DNA from: Pseudooceanicola lipolyticus
Lineage (GTDB): Bacteria > Pseudomonadota > Alphaproteobacteria > Rhodobacterales > Rhodobacteraceae
Direction of reading: 5' to 3'
Assembly: GCF_002786325.1 (NCBI RefSeq)
Contig: NZ_PGTB01000006.1
Span: 35,604 to 99,603 of the forward strand
Length of the DNA stretch: 64,000 bases
Shown here: positions 16,994 through 25,491 of the stretch, in pieces
Layout: each line of letters begins with the position of its first letter
How positions within the stretch are numbered: the stretch's first letter is position 1
The notes under the pieces: generated by a model
The model's input: only the letters and a program-made list of their open reading frames with translations
The model's database searches: none
Told to the model about the DNA's origin: nothing
Made by a program: the position numbers and the translations under genes

Positions 16994-18175
16994 TCAGGTC
17001 TCTGCCGCACGGGCCCGCATCCGCCGCTCGTGCAGCGTTTCGGCATCGGCCAGATCGTCGCTTTCGGCCTTGATGGTTTCCTGCCCGCCGGGCCGCTGCG
17101 CCCGCTTGCGCCGCACCGCGCCAGCCATGTCACTTTCGCGCGGCAGGATCAGGCGGTCCACGACCGCACGCCTCAGCCCGAGCGTCGAGGTCAGCTCGAA
17201 CAGCCGCGTGGCGATGGCGTCTGCGGACGCGGGCCGCACCAGCAATTCCATCCGAGTGACCGGGCGGGATTTCTTCCCCTGCCCGGACAGCAGCAGCAGA
17301 TCGACCACCCCCGGCAGATCGCGCAGCCTGTCAACCGCCGCACCAAGCTCCTCGCCCGTCATATCGTCGATGTCGCAGGCCAGCTGGACCAGGCTGTCCT
17401 GATGAAACCCCGCCTCATCGGTGTCGAAGACGCTGACGCGCAGGATATTGGGCAGCCCTTTCATCACCCGAGTCCCGGCCCCCGATCCGGTGCCGCGCAG
17501 CCGCCCCGGCGGGCGGCTCACCGTCGGGCAACCGCCGGTGACATGGGCGAGGATCGCGGCCCCGGTGGGGGTAACGCGCTCGCCCGGCACACCGTCGTCA
17601 TGCCAGTCAAAGCCCTGCAGGATAAGCGCTGTGGCGGGTGCGGGCACCGGCATTTTGCCATGTGCCGTATCGACCAGCCCGCCCCCGAGCGGAAGGGGGG
17701 CGAGCGAGAATGTTGCCCCGCTGAGCGCGGCGCAGATGCTCCCGGCGGCGGTGACATCCATCAGCGCGTCCCAATCGGCAATCTCGTGAAAATGTACCCG
17801 GTCGATGGGAATGCCGTGCACTTGTGCCTCGGCCTCGGCGATCCGGTGCAGGATGGCACAGGCCGCCGCGGCGGTGCCCTCCAACAGCGGCGCCCGCTCC
17901 AGAAGGTCGCGCATCGCGCGGTAGGTGGTCTCGGCCCCGTGGCGCGATCCCGCGCCTTCGGCTGCCAGCACCAGTTCAAACCGTCGGGCGGTGATGCCCG
18001 AGGCGATATGTTCGGACAGTTCTGCCCGCCCCACCTCTGCCGGCAGCACCGCGGCCACATCGGCCAGCGCGCGCTCGACGAGATCGGGGAAGGCATCGAG
18101 CATCGCCGCGATGAACATGTCTCCCGCAGCGCCCCCGACCGGGTCGAGATGCAGGTGCAGTCCCTGCCCTCCCAT
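16994..18175 (-). CDS. larC: LarC, nickel insertase of nickel-pincer cofactor synthesis
   Basis: LarC inserts nickel into the bis-thiocarboxylate made by LarE, using CTP. The 393-residue protein begins LHLHLDPVGGAAGDMFIAAM, the LarC N-terminal motif (compare YLDCFSGISGDM). It carries PIDRVHFHEIADWDALMD in the middle and the C-terminal LarC2 part with LACDIDDMTGEELGAAVDRL. In Lactobacillus the full protein needs a programmed frameshift between larC1 and larC2; here both parts lie in one uninterrupted frame. The ATG at 18175 shares its A with the TGA of the larA homologue (TGATG), so translation is coupled. It converges with the FAD dehydrogenase gene. Confidence 0.92.
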   Translation of the reverse strand: MGGQGLHLHLDPVGGAAGDMFIAAMLDAFPDLVERALADVAAVLPAEVGRAELSEHIASGITARRFELVLAAEGAGSRHGAETTYRAMRDLLERAPLLEGTAAAACAILHRIAEAEAQVHGIPIDRVHFHEIADWDALMDVTAAGSICAALSGATFSLAPLPLGGGLVDTAHGKMPVPAPATALILQGFDWHDDGVPGERVTPTGAAILAHVTGGCPTVSRPPGRLRGTGSGAGTRVMKGLPNILRVSVFDTDEAGFHQDSLVQLACDIDDMTGEELGAAVDRLRDLPGVVDLLLLSGQGKKSRPVTRMELLVRPASADAIATRLFELTSTLGLRRAVVDRLILPRESDMAGAVRRKRAQRPGGQETIKAESDDLADAETLHERRMRARAAET

Positions 18176-19488
18176 CAATGTACCTCCGGCCATGGATTGT
18201 GCAGAAGTCCAGCGCTGAACTGCATCTCTTGCAGCGCGCCAATCACCTCCAGCCCCGGCCGCTCGCGCAGTTCCGGCAGCATGGCCTCCGAGGCATAGAT
18301 ATATTCCAGCTTCAGCGTGTTCGGGATCCGCAGCAGACGCACCTTGGCGATATCCTCGGCTCCGCATGTCTTGATCGCCGTCTGAATCGCAGTGCGGTCA
18401 CACGGCATGACCATCGGGATCTTGGCCTGTTTCACCACCTGCGAGGTGATCGCATTGGCATAGACCGCCTCGCGATCGAAATCCGCCTCCAACCGCCGGG
18501 TGATGACATCCGCCCGCGCGGCGCCGTTGCCATTGCCGTTGCTGCGCGGCGACAGGCCAAGCGCCACCAGCCGCGCGATATGCAGGTGCACCTGCATCTT
18601 GTCGCTGGTGAAGCGATGGGTGATGTTCGGATCCATCCCGGTACCCGAAAATTCCTTGCCGATCTCATCGACCACCAACACGTCGAGATCTCCCGAGGCG
18701 GTCGGCGCCTCGAGTGGCCCCAGCGGCAGGCGCGGCATGTTGCGCATCGCCTCCTGCAACAGCGGCGCTTCGGCCTCCAGCATGCCCTCGCTGTCCAGTG
18801 CCACGACCCGCGCCAGCCCGTCATAGGCGTTCTCGATCGTGCCGATCCCGAACAGCACCTTGCAACGCGCCAGCTTCATCCGCGCCATTTCGGCCACGAA
18901 GGTACCGACATTGTCGATGCCCCGCGAATGGCAGGTCTCGGCCCCCGACTGCTTGCCCAGGCCAATTGAGAGCATCTTGGCCAGCCCGCTCTCATTGGGT
19001 GCGCGGAACGACGTATGCGGTTTGATCCGGTTGAACAGGATGATGCCGTCGGCGGAATTGGCATGACGGTCCATCCGCACCGACAGACCATTGTCGAGCA
19101 CGCCGATCTCGTCCGTATCCATCGACGAACGGATCTCGCAGCCGAGGCTTTCTTCAGTCACGCCCAGCTTGGCCAGCAATGCGGTCTGCCCCTCGGCGGT
19201 GGCACCGCCGTGGCTGCCCATGGCGGGAACGACGAAGGGATGCGCGCCGCGCTCGCGAACCTCGTGGACAATCGCGGCCAGCAGTTCCGGCAGGTTGGCC
19301 AGCCCGCGGCTTCCGGCGGTGATGGCGATGGACATACCGGGGCGCACCTTGTCCACGCAGGCGGCTTTCATCGCCTCGGCCACGGCGGCCTGCGGCACCT
19401 CGATCTGGGTGGCTGCGAATTCCTGGCGGCACAGCGCAATGCGCGGCAGCGGCGTGTTTTCGACCAGTTTCACATAGTTCGGTTTCAT
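18175..19488 (-). CDS. LarA-family nickel-pincer-dependent 2-hydroxyacid racemase/epimerase homologue
   Basis: A 437-residue LarA homologue. Lactate racemase LarA of Lactobacillus uses Arg75, His108, His174, Lys184 (bound to the pincer), His200 and Lys298. Here the equivalents by order and spacing are Arg61 (TAGSRG), His93 (AMGSHGGAT), His158 (RIKPHTSF), Lys171 (SGLAKML), His187 (ETCHSRG) and probably Lys278 (DEIGKEFSG). The spacing differs by about one residue in the first half, and three residues are inserted between His158 and Lys171, so it belongs to a LarA subgroup other than lactate racemase. It is cotranscribed with larC, and larB and larE lie 8 kb away, so all cofactor genes are present. 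Substrate unknown; a 2-hydroxy acid imported by the TAXI system is likely. Confidence 0.85.
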   Translation of the reverse strand: MKPNYVKLVENTPLPRIALCRQEFAATQIEVPQAAVAEAMKAACVDKVRPGMSIAITAGSRGLANLPELLAAIVHEVRERGAHPFVVPAMGSHGGATAEGQTALLAKLGVTEESLGCEIRSSMDTDEIGVLDNGLSVRMDRHANSADGIILFNRIKPHTSFRAPNESGLAKMLSIGLGKQSGAETCHSRGIDNVGTFVAEMARMKLARCKVLFGIGTIENAYDGLARVVALDSEGMLEAEAPLLQEAMRNMPRLPLGPLEAPTASGDLDVLVVDEIGKEFSGTGMDPNITHRFTSDKMQVHLHIARLVALGLSPRSNGNGNGAARADVITRRLEADFDREAVYANAITSQVVKQAKIPMVMPCDRTAIQTAIKTCGAEDIAKVRLLRIPNTLKLEYIYASEAMLPELRERPGLEVIGALQEMQFSAGLLHNPWPEVH

Positions 19489-19924
19489 CTGCGCTGTCCT
19501 TCCAGACGTTTACCCAGTTCAGCCCATGACCCCGATGGGCCAGGGTGCCATTTCTCTTCGCCGGGACGAAACGCCTCGGGTATTGCTTTGCTCACCCGAG
19601 GCATTGGCCAGGATAGGTTCGATGCGTGCTGGCCCCAGTTCTTCGAGGCTCTGTTCGCCGCCGACACCGGGCCGCCGGCGGTGTCCCTATCGTCGCACAG
19701 CCTCCTTGCCTTCCGCGATGTGCGCGCCGTACCGCCGAGATGCTGCGCCGAACGGGTCGCGACAACGCCACTCTCCGTGGGTGACAGCAGCATCACCCTT
19801 GCCTCCCTGTCTTCTGGCATGGTCTGGCTGCCCATCGGATGCTTTCTTTCGGGGGCCAAAAAAATCGCTTCGGTCAGATGCGATCAACTGATATATTAGA
19901 TTTAACAGCTATGGAAGAGCCCGC
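19489..19924. other. Intergenic region between divergent larA homologue and gntR
   Basis: About 440 bp. It should hold both promoters. A perfect 8-bp inverted repeat, GCCTCGGG (19573-19580) and CCCGAGGC (19595-19602), could form a hairpin in the larA leader. Close to the gntR start lies TGATATATTA (19889-19898), a motif that recurs at 23666, 41823 and 47158. Open frames here show no recognisable protein. Confidence 0.45.
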
Positions 19925-20701
19925 ATGACTTCATTGAACAAGCCTGCAGCGCAGAGTGCACAGGCTTTTGCCAAAAGCATCCTCGGCGGCGGAGCAGGTT
20001 TGGGCTTGTTTGAAGGCGGCCCAACCGGGCGTGGGGTCTATGACACGCTGCGCGATCAAATCGTCAAGCTCGACCTGCCGCCGGGCACGCCACTTTTGCG
20101 GGCCGAGCTCGCGGAAATCCATGGCGTCAGCCTCACCCCCTTGCGCGACGCGCTGCAGCAGCTGGCCAAAGAGGGGCTGGTCAAAATCTACCCCCAGTCC
20201 CGCACATTGGTCACCCCCATCGACATGTCGGCCATCCGCGAGGCGCAGTTCATGCGCATCGCGCTGGAAACCGAGGTGGTGCGCCGCCTTGCCGAGGAAA
20301 TCGCAGCCGAGGCGCTGACTCGTCTGCGCAGCATCGTTGCCCTGCAAAGCAGCATCATGGATCAGCCCGGCGACGTGCTGACCTTTCAGGAACTCGACGA
20401 AGTGTTTCACCAGACCCTGTTTGTCGCGGCGGGTCATGTTCAGAGCCAGCGCATCATGCGCAGCCATGCAGGCCATCTGGAACGCCTGCGCCGCCTGAAC
20501 CTGGAAGACAGCGACGACGCAGGGCGCCTTCTGAACAACAGGGAAGTCATCCAGGGCCATAGCCAGATCCTCGACGGCATCGAAGCAGGCGATGCGGCGC
20601 GCGCGATGGATGCCTTGCGCCAACACCTGCAGCGCACGGTTGACCGGATGTCGGAAAAGCAGGCGGCTTTTCCGGAGTACTTCACGCCGGAAAAACCCTG
20701 A
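19925..20701 (+). CDS. GntR-family regulator (FCD domain) divergent from larA-larC
   Basis: A 258-residue regulator. An unusual 35-residue leader (Ser/Ala/Gly-rich) precedes the winged helix (VYDTLRDQIVKLDLPPGTPL, then LRAELAEIHGVSLTPLRDAL). The FCD domain follows, with ELDEVFHQTLFVAAGH and VIQGHSQILDGIEAGD. It diverges from the larA homologue, so control of larA-larC and of itself is the natural proposal. It is the third FCD regulator in the Lar region; its recognition helix (SLTPLRDALQQL) differs from the other two (SRPVVREALRKL and SRTVIREAVARL), so it should read a different site. It converges with the DapA-family gene, which it might also control. Confidence 0.9.
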   Translation: MTSLNKPAAQSAQAFAKSILGGGAGLGLFEGGPTGRGVYDTLRDQIVKLDLPPGTPLLRAELAEIHGVSLTPLRDALQQLAKEGLVKIYPQSRTLVTPIDMSAIREAQFMRIALETEVVRRLAEEIAAEALTRLRSIVALQSSIMDQPGDVLTFQELDEVFHQTLFVAAGHVQSQRIMRSHAGHLERLRRLNLEDSDDAGRLLNNREVIQGHSQILDGIEAGDAARAMDALRQHLQRTVDRMSEKQAAFPEYFTPEKP

Positions 20702-20930
20702 CGCCGCGCTTGCCCTCTGGGTCCGGTCTCGAAGGTCACCCGCGGCGGAGTTTCGGCGACGCGAAACGTGCCCGCCTGGTTTCAATCTTCACGCGTGGGA
20801 ATGTCGCCCAGGGTGATGGCGGGCCGACCCGAATTGCGCGCCTTGCCTGCCAATGGCTCGCCCCAAGGCCCCCTGATTGCGCAAGCTGCGCTTGTGAAAT
20901 CAGCGGCCGGTTTCTCCCGCCCGGCTGGGT

Positions 20931-21851
20931 TTATGCCGGCTCTTCGCTCAGCTGATCCAATCGGTTTTCAGCTATGAATTGATCAAGCGCCGCCTGCTGC
21001 CGTTCAGTCAAAGGCCAGGCAGAGGGCGGCCGTGTCGCGCCGCAGTCCTGCCCGATCGCCATCAGCGCGGCCTTGACACCGGTGACATTGGTGCCGTTGT
21101 GTTCTTCCGCGCGGATGTCCTCGAACAGACGCATTCCAGCAATCAGCCGGTTCGCCTGTGCATAGTCACCCGCATCTAGGGCGGCGTGAATCGCGACCGA
21201 CCGCTCTGGCCAGACATTGATCAACCCCGAGGTAAAGCCGCGCGCCCCCACCGCATAAAGCGGCGGCGCCCAGACCTCGGCCAAGCCGCCGACCCAGACG
21301 ATATGATCAGGGGCGGCGCTGATGGCGCGGGCAAGGTTCAGCGGGTGGGGCGTGGCCCATTTGACGCCCATGACTCCCTCAATCTCGCAGAGGCGCGCGA
21401 TGCCCTCCGGCCCCATCGCGTCATTGCGCAGATACAGCATGATCGGCAGCCCGCCCGAAGCATCGCGCACGGCACGCACGTAATCCACCGTGCCACGGGG
21501 CGAGACGAACGGGTCCGGCGGCTGGTGGATCATCAGCGCATCCGCGCCCGCATCGGCGCTGGCCCGCGCCAATGCACAAGCATCGCGTATGCCGCGACCG
21601 ACCCCGGCCAGCAGCGGCGCGCGCCCGTCGACCATTCCGGCCACTTCGCGCACCATGGTGCAGGCCTCTTCGTTGGTCAGCGCGTAATATTCGCCGGTAT
21701 TGCCGTTCACGACCGGGATATGCACCCCGGCCTCGAGCGCCCGGTCGATGACCGGCGCAAGCTTGCCCGGGGCGATTTCCCCTTCCGCATCATAGGGTGT
21801 CACGAGGATACCCGAGATTCCGGTCAGCGCCTTTTTCAGATCATGTGTCAT
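20931..21851 (-). CDS. Dihydrodipicolinate synthase family lyase/aldolase (2-keto-3-deoxy sugar acid type)
   Basis: A 306-residue DapA/NAL-family TIM barrel. The Schiff-base lysine is in EIEGVMGVKWATPHP, the conserved Tyr in PIMLYLRNDA, and the substrate-carboxylate loop is PVVNGNTGEYYALTNEE (Gly-Asn-Thr-Gly-Glu in place of the GTTGE of DapA). It is 11 bp downstream of an IlvD/Edd-family sugar-acid dehydratase in the same operon. That pairing is typical of non-phosphorylative pentonate or hexonate degradation: the dehydratase makes a 2-keto-3-deoxy acid, and the DapA homologue either cleaves it or dehydrates it further. Real lysine-pathway DapA is unlikely in this context. Confidence 0.88.
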   Translation of the reverse strand: MTHDLKKALTGISGILVTPYDAEGEIAPGKLAPVIDRALEAGVHIPVVNGNTGEYYALTNEEACTMVREVAGMVDGRAPLLAGVGRGIRDACALARASADAGADALMIHQPPDPFVSPRGTVDYVRAVRDASGGLPIMLYLRNDAMGPEGIARLCEIEGVMGVKWATPHPLNLARAISAAPDHIVWVGGLAEVWAPPLYAVGARGFTSGLINVWPERSVAIHAALDAGDYAQANRLIAGMRLFEDIRAEEHNGTNVTGVKAALMAIGQDCGATRPPSAWPLTERQQAALDQFIAENRLDQLSEEPA

Positions 21852-21862
21852 CCTCGCCCCCT

Positions 21863-23605
21863 TCAGAAAATGTCCGGCTCACCGGCCGCCCTGCCAAAGC
21901 CCGAGGTTAGGTAATCAAAGTCACAGCCCTTGTCGGCCTGGCCCACATGGCGCTGGAACATATAGCCCCAGCCGCGTTCGAACCGGGGTTCCGGCGCCTG
22001 CCATGCGGCGCGGCGGGCGGCAAGTTCTTCCTCATCCACCAGCATATCCAGGCTCCGCGCCTCCAGGTCCATGCGCACGATATCCCCGGTCTTGAGCAAC
22101 GCCAGCGGCCCGCCGACAAAGGATTCCGGTGCCACATGCAAGATGCAGGCGCCGTAGGACGTGCCCGACATCCGCGCGTCCGAGATGCGCAGCATGTCGC
22201 GGTGCCCCTGTTTGAGCAGCGCCTTGGGCATCGGGAGCATCCCCCATTCGGGCATGCCTGGGCCACCTTGCGGCCCGGCGTTGCGCAGCACCAGCACATG
22301 ATCCGGCGTCACATCGAGGTTTTCGTCGTCGATCGCCTGCTTCATCTCGGGGTAGCTGTCAAAAACCAGCGCCGGGCCTTCGTGGCGGTGGAACTTCGGG
22401 TTGCAGGCGGCGGGTTTGATCACCGCTCCGTCGGGGCAGAGATTGCCCTTGAGCACCGCGAGCGACCCTTCCTTGTAGACCGGGTTCGACAGCGGGCGGA
22501 TCACATCGTCATTATGAACCGGCGCTCCGGCGATACCTGTTTCCAGTGGCTTGCCCGTGCAGGTGATCGCCGTGCGGTCCAGCTTGTCGCCCAATTGATC
22601 CATCAGCGCCCGCAGCCCGCCCGCGAAATAGAAATCCTCCATCAGGTAGTTACTGCTACCGAGGGGCCGGATATTGGCGATCAGCGGCGTGATCCGGCCC
22701 AATGCATCCAGATCATCGAGGTTCAGCTCGACCCCGGCGCGGTGCGCCATGGCCAGCAGATGCACCACCGCATTGGTTGAACAGCCCGTCGCCATCGCCA
22801 CCGTCGCCGCATTCTGAACGGCGGCCGGCGTGATGATCTTGTCCGGCGTCAGATCCTCCCAGACCATGTCGACGATCCGCCGCCCGCAGGCCGCGCTCAT
22901 CCGCTTGTGGCCCGCATCCGCCGCAGGAATCGACGAGGCCCCGGGCAGGGTCAGCCCCATCGCCTCGGCAATGGCCGTCATGGTCGAGGCCGTGCCCATC
23001 GTCATGCAATGCCCATAGGATCGCGCGATGCCGCCCTCGATACCGACCCATTGCTCGGCCGAAATCGTGCCGGCGCGGCGCTCATCCCAGAATTTCCAGG
23101 CATCCGAACCCGAGCCAAGCGCCTGCCCAGCATAGTTGCCGCGCAGCATCGGACCGGCAGGCAGAAAGATGAAAGGCACGCCCGCGCTGATCGCACCCAT
23201 GGTCAGACCGGGGGTGGATTTGTCACAGCCCCCCATCAGCACCACGCCGTCCAGGGGATGCGAACGGATCGTCTCTTCGGTCTCCATGGCGATCATGTTG
23301 CGATAGAGCATCGAGGTCGGTTTGGTGAAACTCTCGTCGATGGAGATTGTCGGAACCTCCAGCCCCAGGCCGCCGGCCTGGGCGATCCCCTTTTTCACAT
23401 CTTCCGCACGGTCGCGGAAATGCAGGTGGCAGGGGTTCAGCTCGGACCAGGTGTTCAGGATGCCGATCACGGGCCGGCCCTCCCAATCCTCGGGCGCCAG
23501 CCCCATCTGCATCATCCGGGAACGATGCCCAAAACTGCGCAGATCGTCGGGTCCGAACCAGCGCGCGCTGCGCAATTGGTCGGCGGTCTTTTTGTCATCG
23601 GCCAT
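21863..23605 (-). CDS. IlvD/Edd-family sugar-acid dehydratase (L-arabonate dehydratase-like)
   Basis: A 580-residue iron-sulfur dehydratase that would convert an aldonic acid to its 2-keto-3-deoxy form. Cluster cysteines are visible in SELNPCHLHFRDRA, LMGGCDKSTPG and SYGHCMTMGTASTM. The N-terminus ARWFGPDDLRSFGHRSRMMQ is typical of the L-arabonate/D-xylonate group and not of the valine-pathway enzyme. The ATG at 23605 is preceded by GAGG at a spacing of five; a GTG two codons earlier is possible. It is the first gene of an operon with the DapA-family lyase. Its promoter lies in or next to an IS30 remnant. Confidence 0.9.
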   Translation of the reverse strand: MADDKKTADQLRSARWFGPDDLRSFGHRSRMMQMGLAPEDWEGRPVIGILNTWSELNPCHLHFRDRAEDVKKGIAQAGGLGLEVPTISIDESFTKPTSMLYRNMIAMETEETIRSHPLDGVVLMGGCDKSTPGLTMGAISAGVPFIFLPAGPMLRGNYAGQALGSGSDAWKFWDERRAGTISAEQWVGIEGGIARSYGHCMTMGTASTMTAIAEAMGLTLPGASSIPAADAGHKRMSAACGRRIVDMVWEDLTPDKIITPAAVQNAATVAMATGCSTNAVVHLLAMAHRAGVELNLDDLDALGRITPLIANIRPLGSSNYLMEDFYFAGGLRALMDQLGDKLDRTAITCTGKPLETGIAGAPVHNDDVIRPLSNPVYKEGSLAVLKGNLCPDGAVIKPAACNPKFHRHEGPALVFDSYPEMKQAIDDENLDVTPDHVLVLRNAGPQGGPGMPEWGMLPMPKALLKQGHRDMLRISDARMSGTSYGACILHVAPESFVGGPLALLKTGDIVRMDLEARSLDMLVDEEELAARRAAWQAPEPRFERGWGYMFQRHVGQADKGCDFDYLTSGFGRAAGEPDIF

Positions 23606-23637
23606 GGGCACCTCGCCAGCAGAAACTCTATTGCAAA

Positions 23638-24017
23638 ATGGGTCGAACTCTCGTTCATCTGAAACTAATATATTACAGTATCAACCCGAATGTCGATACC
23701 GCGGGTTGGATTCGATCCCTTTTGCAATGCGGGAGCATACGCCGGCATGTCCGGGTAGGCGGGCAATGCGTTGCGAGATCTGAACGGGTATCATGCCACG
23801 ATTTCTCGGACAGGTATGAGAAGCGGCACGCGCGAACCCTCACAAGATGGTCGTTCACCCCGAGCCGAGGGCCGCCATCCAGGATCGGCTCAAGGCTGGT
23901 TGGTCACGAGCACAGATCGCGGATCGCCGCGACGCGCATGTCTGTCGCACTTTCCCCAAGCACCGTCGCCGCCCCAGACCAAGTGGCCATCGCAGCACCA
24001 ACGGAAGGCAAATTTTC
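23638..24017 (+). pseudogene. IS30-family transposase remnant (several frameshifts)
   Basis: Pieces of one transposase appear in succession in different frames: MGRTLVHL from 23638 (IS30 proteins start MGRTYSHL), then DLNGYHATIS near 23774, DRYEKRHARTL near 23810, then from 23847 HPEPRAAIQDRLKAGWSRAQ followed by IADR, the family's GWSPEQIAGR region, and FPKHRRRPRPSGHRSTNGRQ near the end. The HETIY segment and the catalytic DDE part are missing. No intact terminal repeats were recognised. It marks an old insertion between the sugar-acid dehydratase operon and the TRAP/FAH operon. Confidence 0.6.
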
Positions 24018-24538
24018 GAGGTGCTGAGATTCTTGCTCAAGCCAGAAAACTTCTCTGGGCGTGGAAAGTTTGGCGACTGGGCGCGCGGCCTGAGGCAGTT
24101 TCGCAAAGCATATTGCAAGATGAAGGGCACCCCCGGTGGGCGAACCCATCAGAAACCATGAGGTTGTCACTCACAATCGCGCCGCGGCAAACGGATATCC
24201 AAACGCGCCCCGAGGCGAAACGACATCGACAATCCCGTCAAAACGGCTTCATAAAATCCGGTCGGGCGAGTTTTTCCCGAAAGGCCTTTTTCATGTGCGA
24301 CGGGTCCCAGTCAATTTTTGGGCAGACATCGAATTTGACTTCGGCAATCTCTGGCAGCTGCTCAAGTTTCGCTTTGGCCTCGATGGCAAAATGCGGCGCC
24401 ATCATACAGCAGGGCGATCGATGGCGCCCCTATCCTGCCGTCTGACTTGCCCTCGCTGCACGCGATGTTCCGCGTCCCGGTCAGTGATCGGAATAACCGG
24501 GACGCCTGCGAAGGGGTATCGGACGGAGCGGGCTTGGA
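24018..24538. other. Intergenic region downstream of the FAH operon with a gene fragment
   Basis: About 520 bp between the IS30 remnant and the end of the FAH-family gene. It contains the small minus-strand fragment at 24238-24405 described separately. The rest shows no coding character. The base composition is less GC-rich around 24160-24400, in keeping with decayed or foreign DNA. Confidence 0.4.
24238..24405 (-). pseudogene. Possible C-terminal fragment of a MIP18/DUF59 (PaaD/SufT-like) protein
   Basis: A 55-codon frame from 24405 with a coherent, charged sequence: APHFAIEAKAKLEQLPEIAE, then VKFDVCPKIDWDPSHMKKAF and a short tail ending in KPF. In DUF59 iron-sulfur assembly proteins the same order occurs: a Pro-x-Cys turn, a helix, GVxxVxVxLxWDPPW and a final helix. 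Reading upstream in frame gives SPCC and then a stop codon, so the N-terminal half is missing. I take it as a relic of a gene, not a functional protein; the family match is by eye. Confidence 0.35.
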
Positions 24539-25480
24539 TCAGGCGCCGCGCACCACCCGGTTGCGCAGCGTTCCGATGCCGTCGACGGTCAGTTCCACCT
24601 CATCGCCGTCGGACAGGAACTCGAACCGCTCCAGGCCACAGCCATCATCAACCGTGCCGCCGCCGATGATCTCGCCCGCGTGCAACGTCTCGGCGTTGGA
24701 GATGAAGGCGATCATGTCCTCGAAGCCGTGCAGCATCGCGCCGAGGCGGCTGTCGGTCACCAGCTTGCCGTTGATCTTGGCGACACAGCGCAGGTCGCGG
24801 TAATCCGCGATCTCGTCACGGGTGACAATCCAGGGGCCAAAGACATTCCCGGCGTCAAAGCTCTTGCCCTTTGCGGGCCCAAGCATGCCCTGCATCTCGC
24901 GCAGCTGGGTGTCGCGGGCGGAGAAGTCGTTGAAGATGGTGAAGCCGAAAACATGCTCCATCGCGTCGGCGGCGGCGATGTCGCGCCCCCCCTTGCCGAT
25001 CACCACCGCGACCTCGAGCTCGTAATCCATATAGTCGGAATAGCGTGGCCAGGTGATGGTATCGCCGTGGCCCGCCACGCTGAAACGGTTGGTGATATAG
25101 AAGATCGGCTGTGCCTTGTAGATGTCCGGCACGGTGCCCTCAAACGGGCCGGGATCACCATCGCCCGTCAGCACCGCCGCAAGGCGCCGCATTCCGACCG
25201 GCGCGTTGGCGATATGGCGCGGTGCCGTCGACGCGTCGCGGATCTGCGGCGGCAGCGGCAGGGGCGCCAGCAAACGGACATCGGCCAGCGGAACGGTCTC
25301 TGCGGCCTCTTCCAAGGCGGCCCGCGCGGCTGCAAGCCCCTCGGCCCCGGCCTCGATCAGCGCCTGCATCGAGGCAAGCATCGGCTGGCCGGTGGAGGTG
25401 AGGCAGACGAGTGTCTCGCCATCTGCCGCCAGGGCGCCCAGGCGGGCGCCGCGCCCGCCCTCGAATGTTGCGAGTTTCAT
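24539..25480 (-). CDS. Fumarylacetoacetate hydrolase (FAH) family protein
   Basis: A 313-residue FAH-family enzyme; members hydrolyse or decarboxylate oxo-acids (acylpyruvases, 2-keto-3-deoxy acid hydratases/dehydratases, oxaloacetate decarboxylases). The C-terminal catalytic domain shows DYELEVAVVIGKGGRDI, with metal-binding acids, then GFTIFNDFSARDTQLRE, KSFDAGNVFGPWIVT and GEIIGGGTVDDGCG. The ATG at 25480 has GGAGACC as ribosome site; a reading from 25741 lies inside the upstream gene and is not conserved. It is last in the TRAP operon, after the cyclase-family hydrolase, so it should act late on the imported compound. Confidence 0.9.
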   Translation of the reverse strand: MKLATFEGGRGARLGALAADGETLVCLTSTGQPMLASMQALIEAGAEGLAAARAALEEAAETVPLADVRLLAPLPLPPQIRDASTAPRHIANAPVGMRRLAAVLTGDGDPGPFEGTVPDIYKAQPIFYITNRFSVAGHGDTITWPRYSDYMDYELEVAVVIGKGGRDIAAADAMEHVFGFTIFNDFSARDTQLREMQGMLGPAKGKSFDAGNVFGPWIVTRDEIADYRDLRCVAKINGKLVTDSRLGAMLHGFEDMIAFISNAETLHAGEIIGGGTVDDGCGLERFEFLSDGDEVELTVDGIGTLRNRVVRGA

Positions 25481-25491
25481 GTCGGTCTCCT

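Noticed and set aside
16940-18298. Long plus-strand open frame of about 450 codons opposite larC
   Set aside because: It is Arg/Gly/His/Pro-rich, has no recognisable motif and lies entirely opposite larC, whose motifs are clear. A GC-rich antisense shadow.
19485-19859. Minus-strand open frame of 124 codons upstream of the larA homologue
   Set aside because: No family recognised, overlapping frames on the other strand look equally good, and it would cover the larA promoter. Treated as intergenic.
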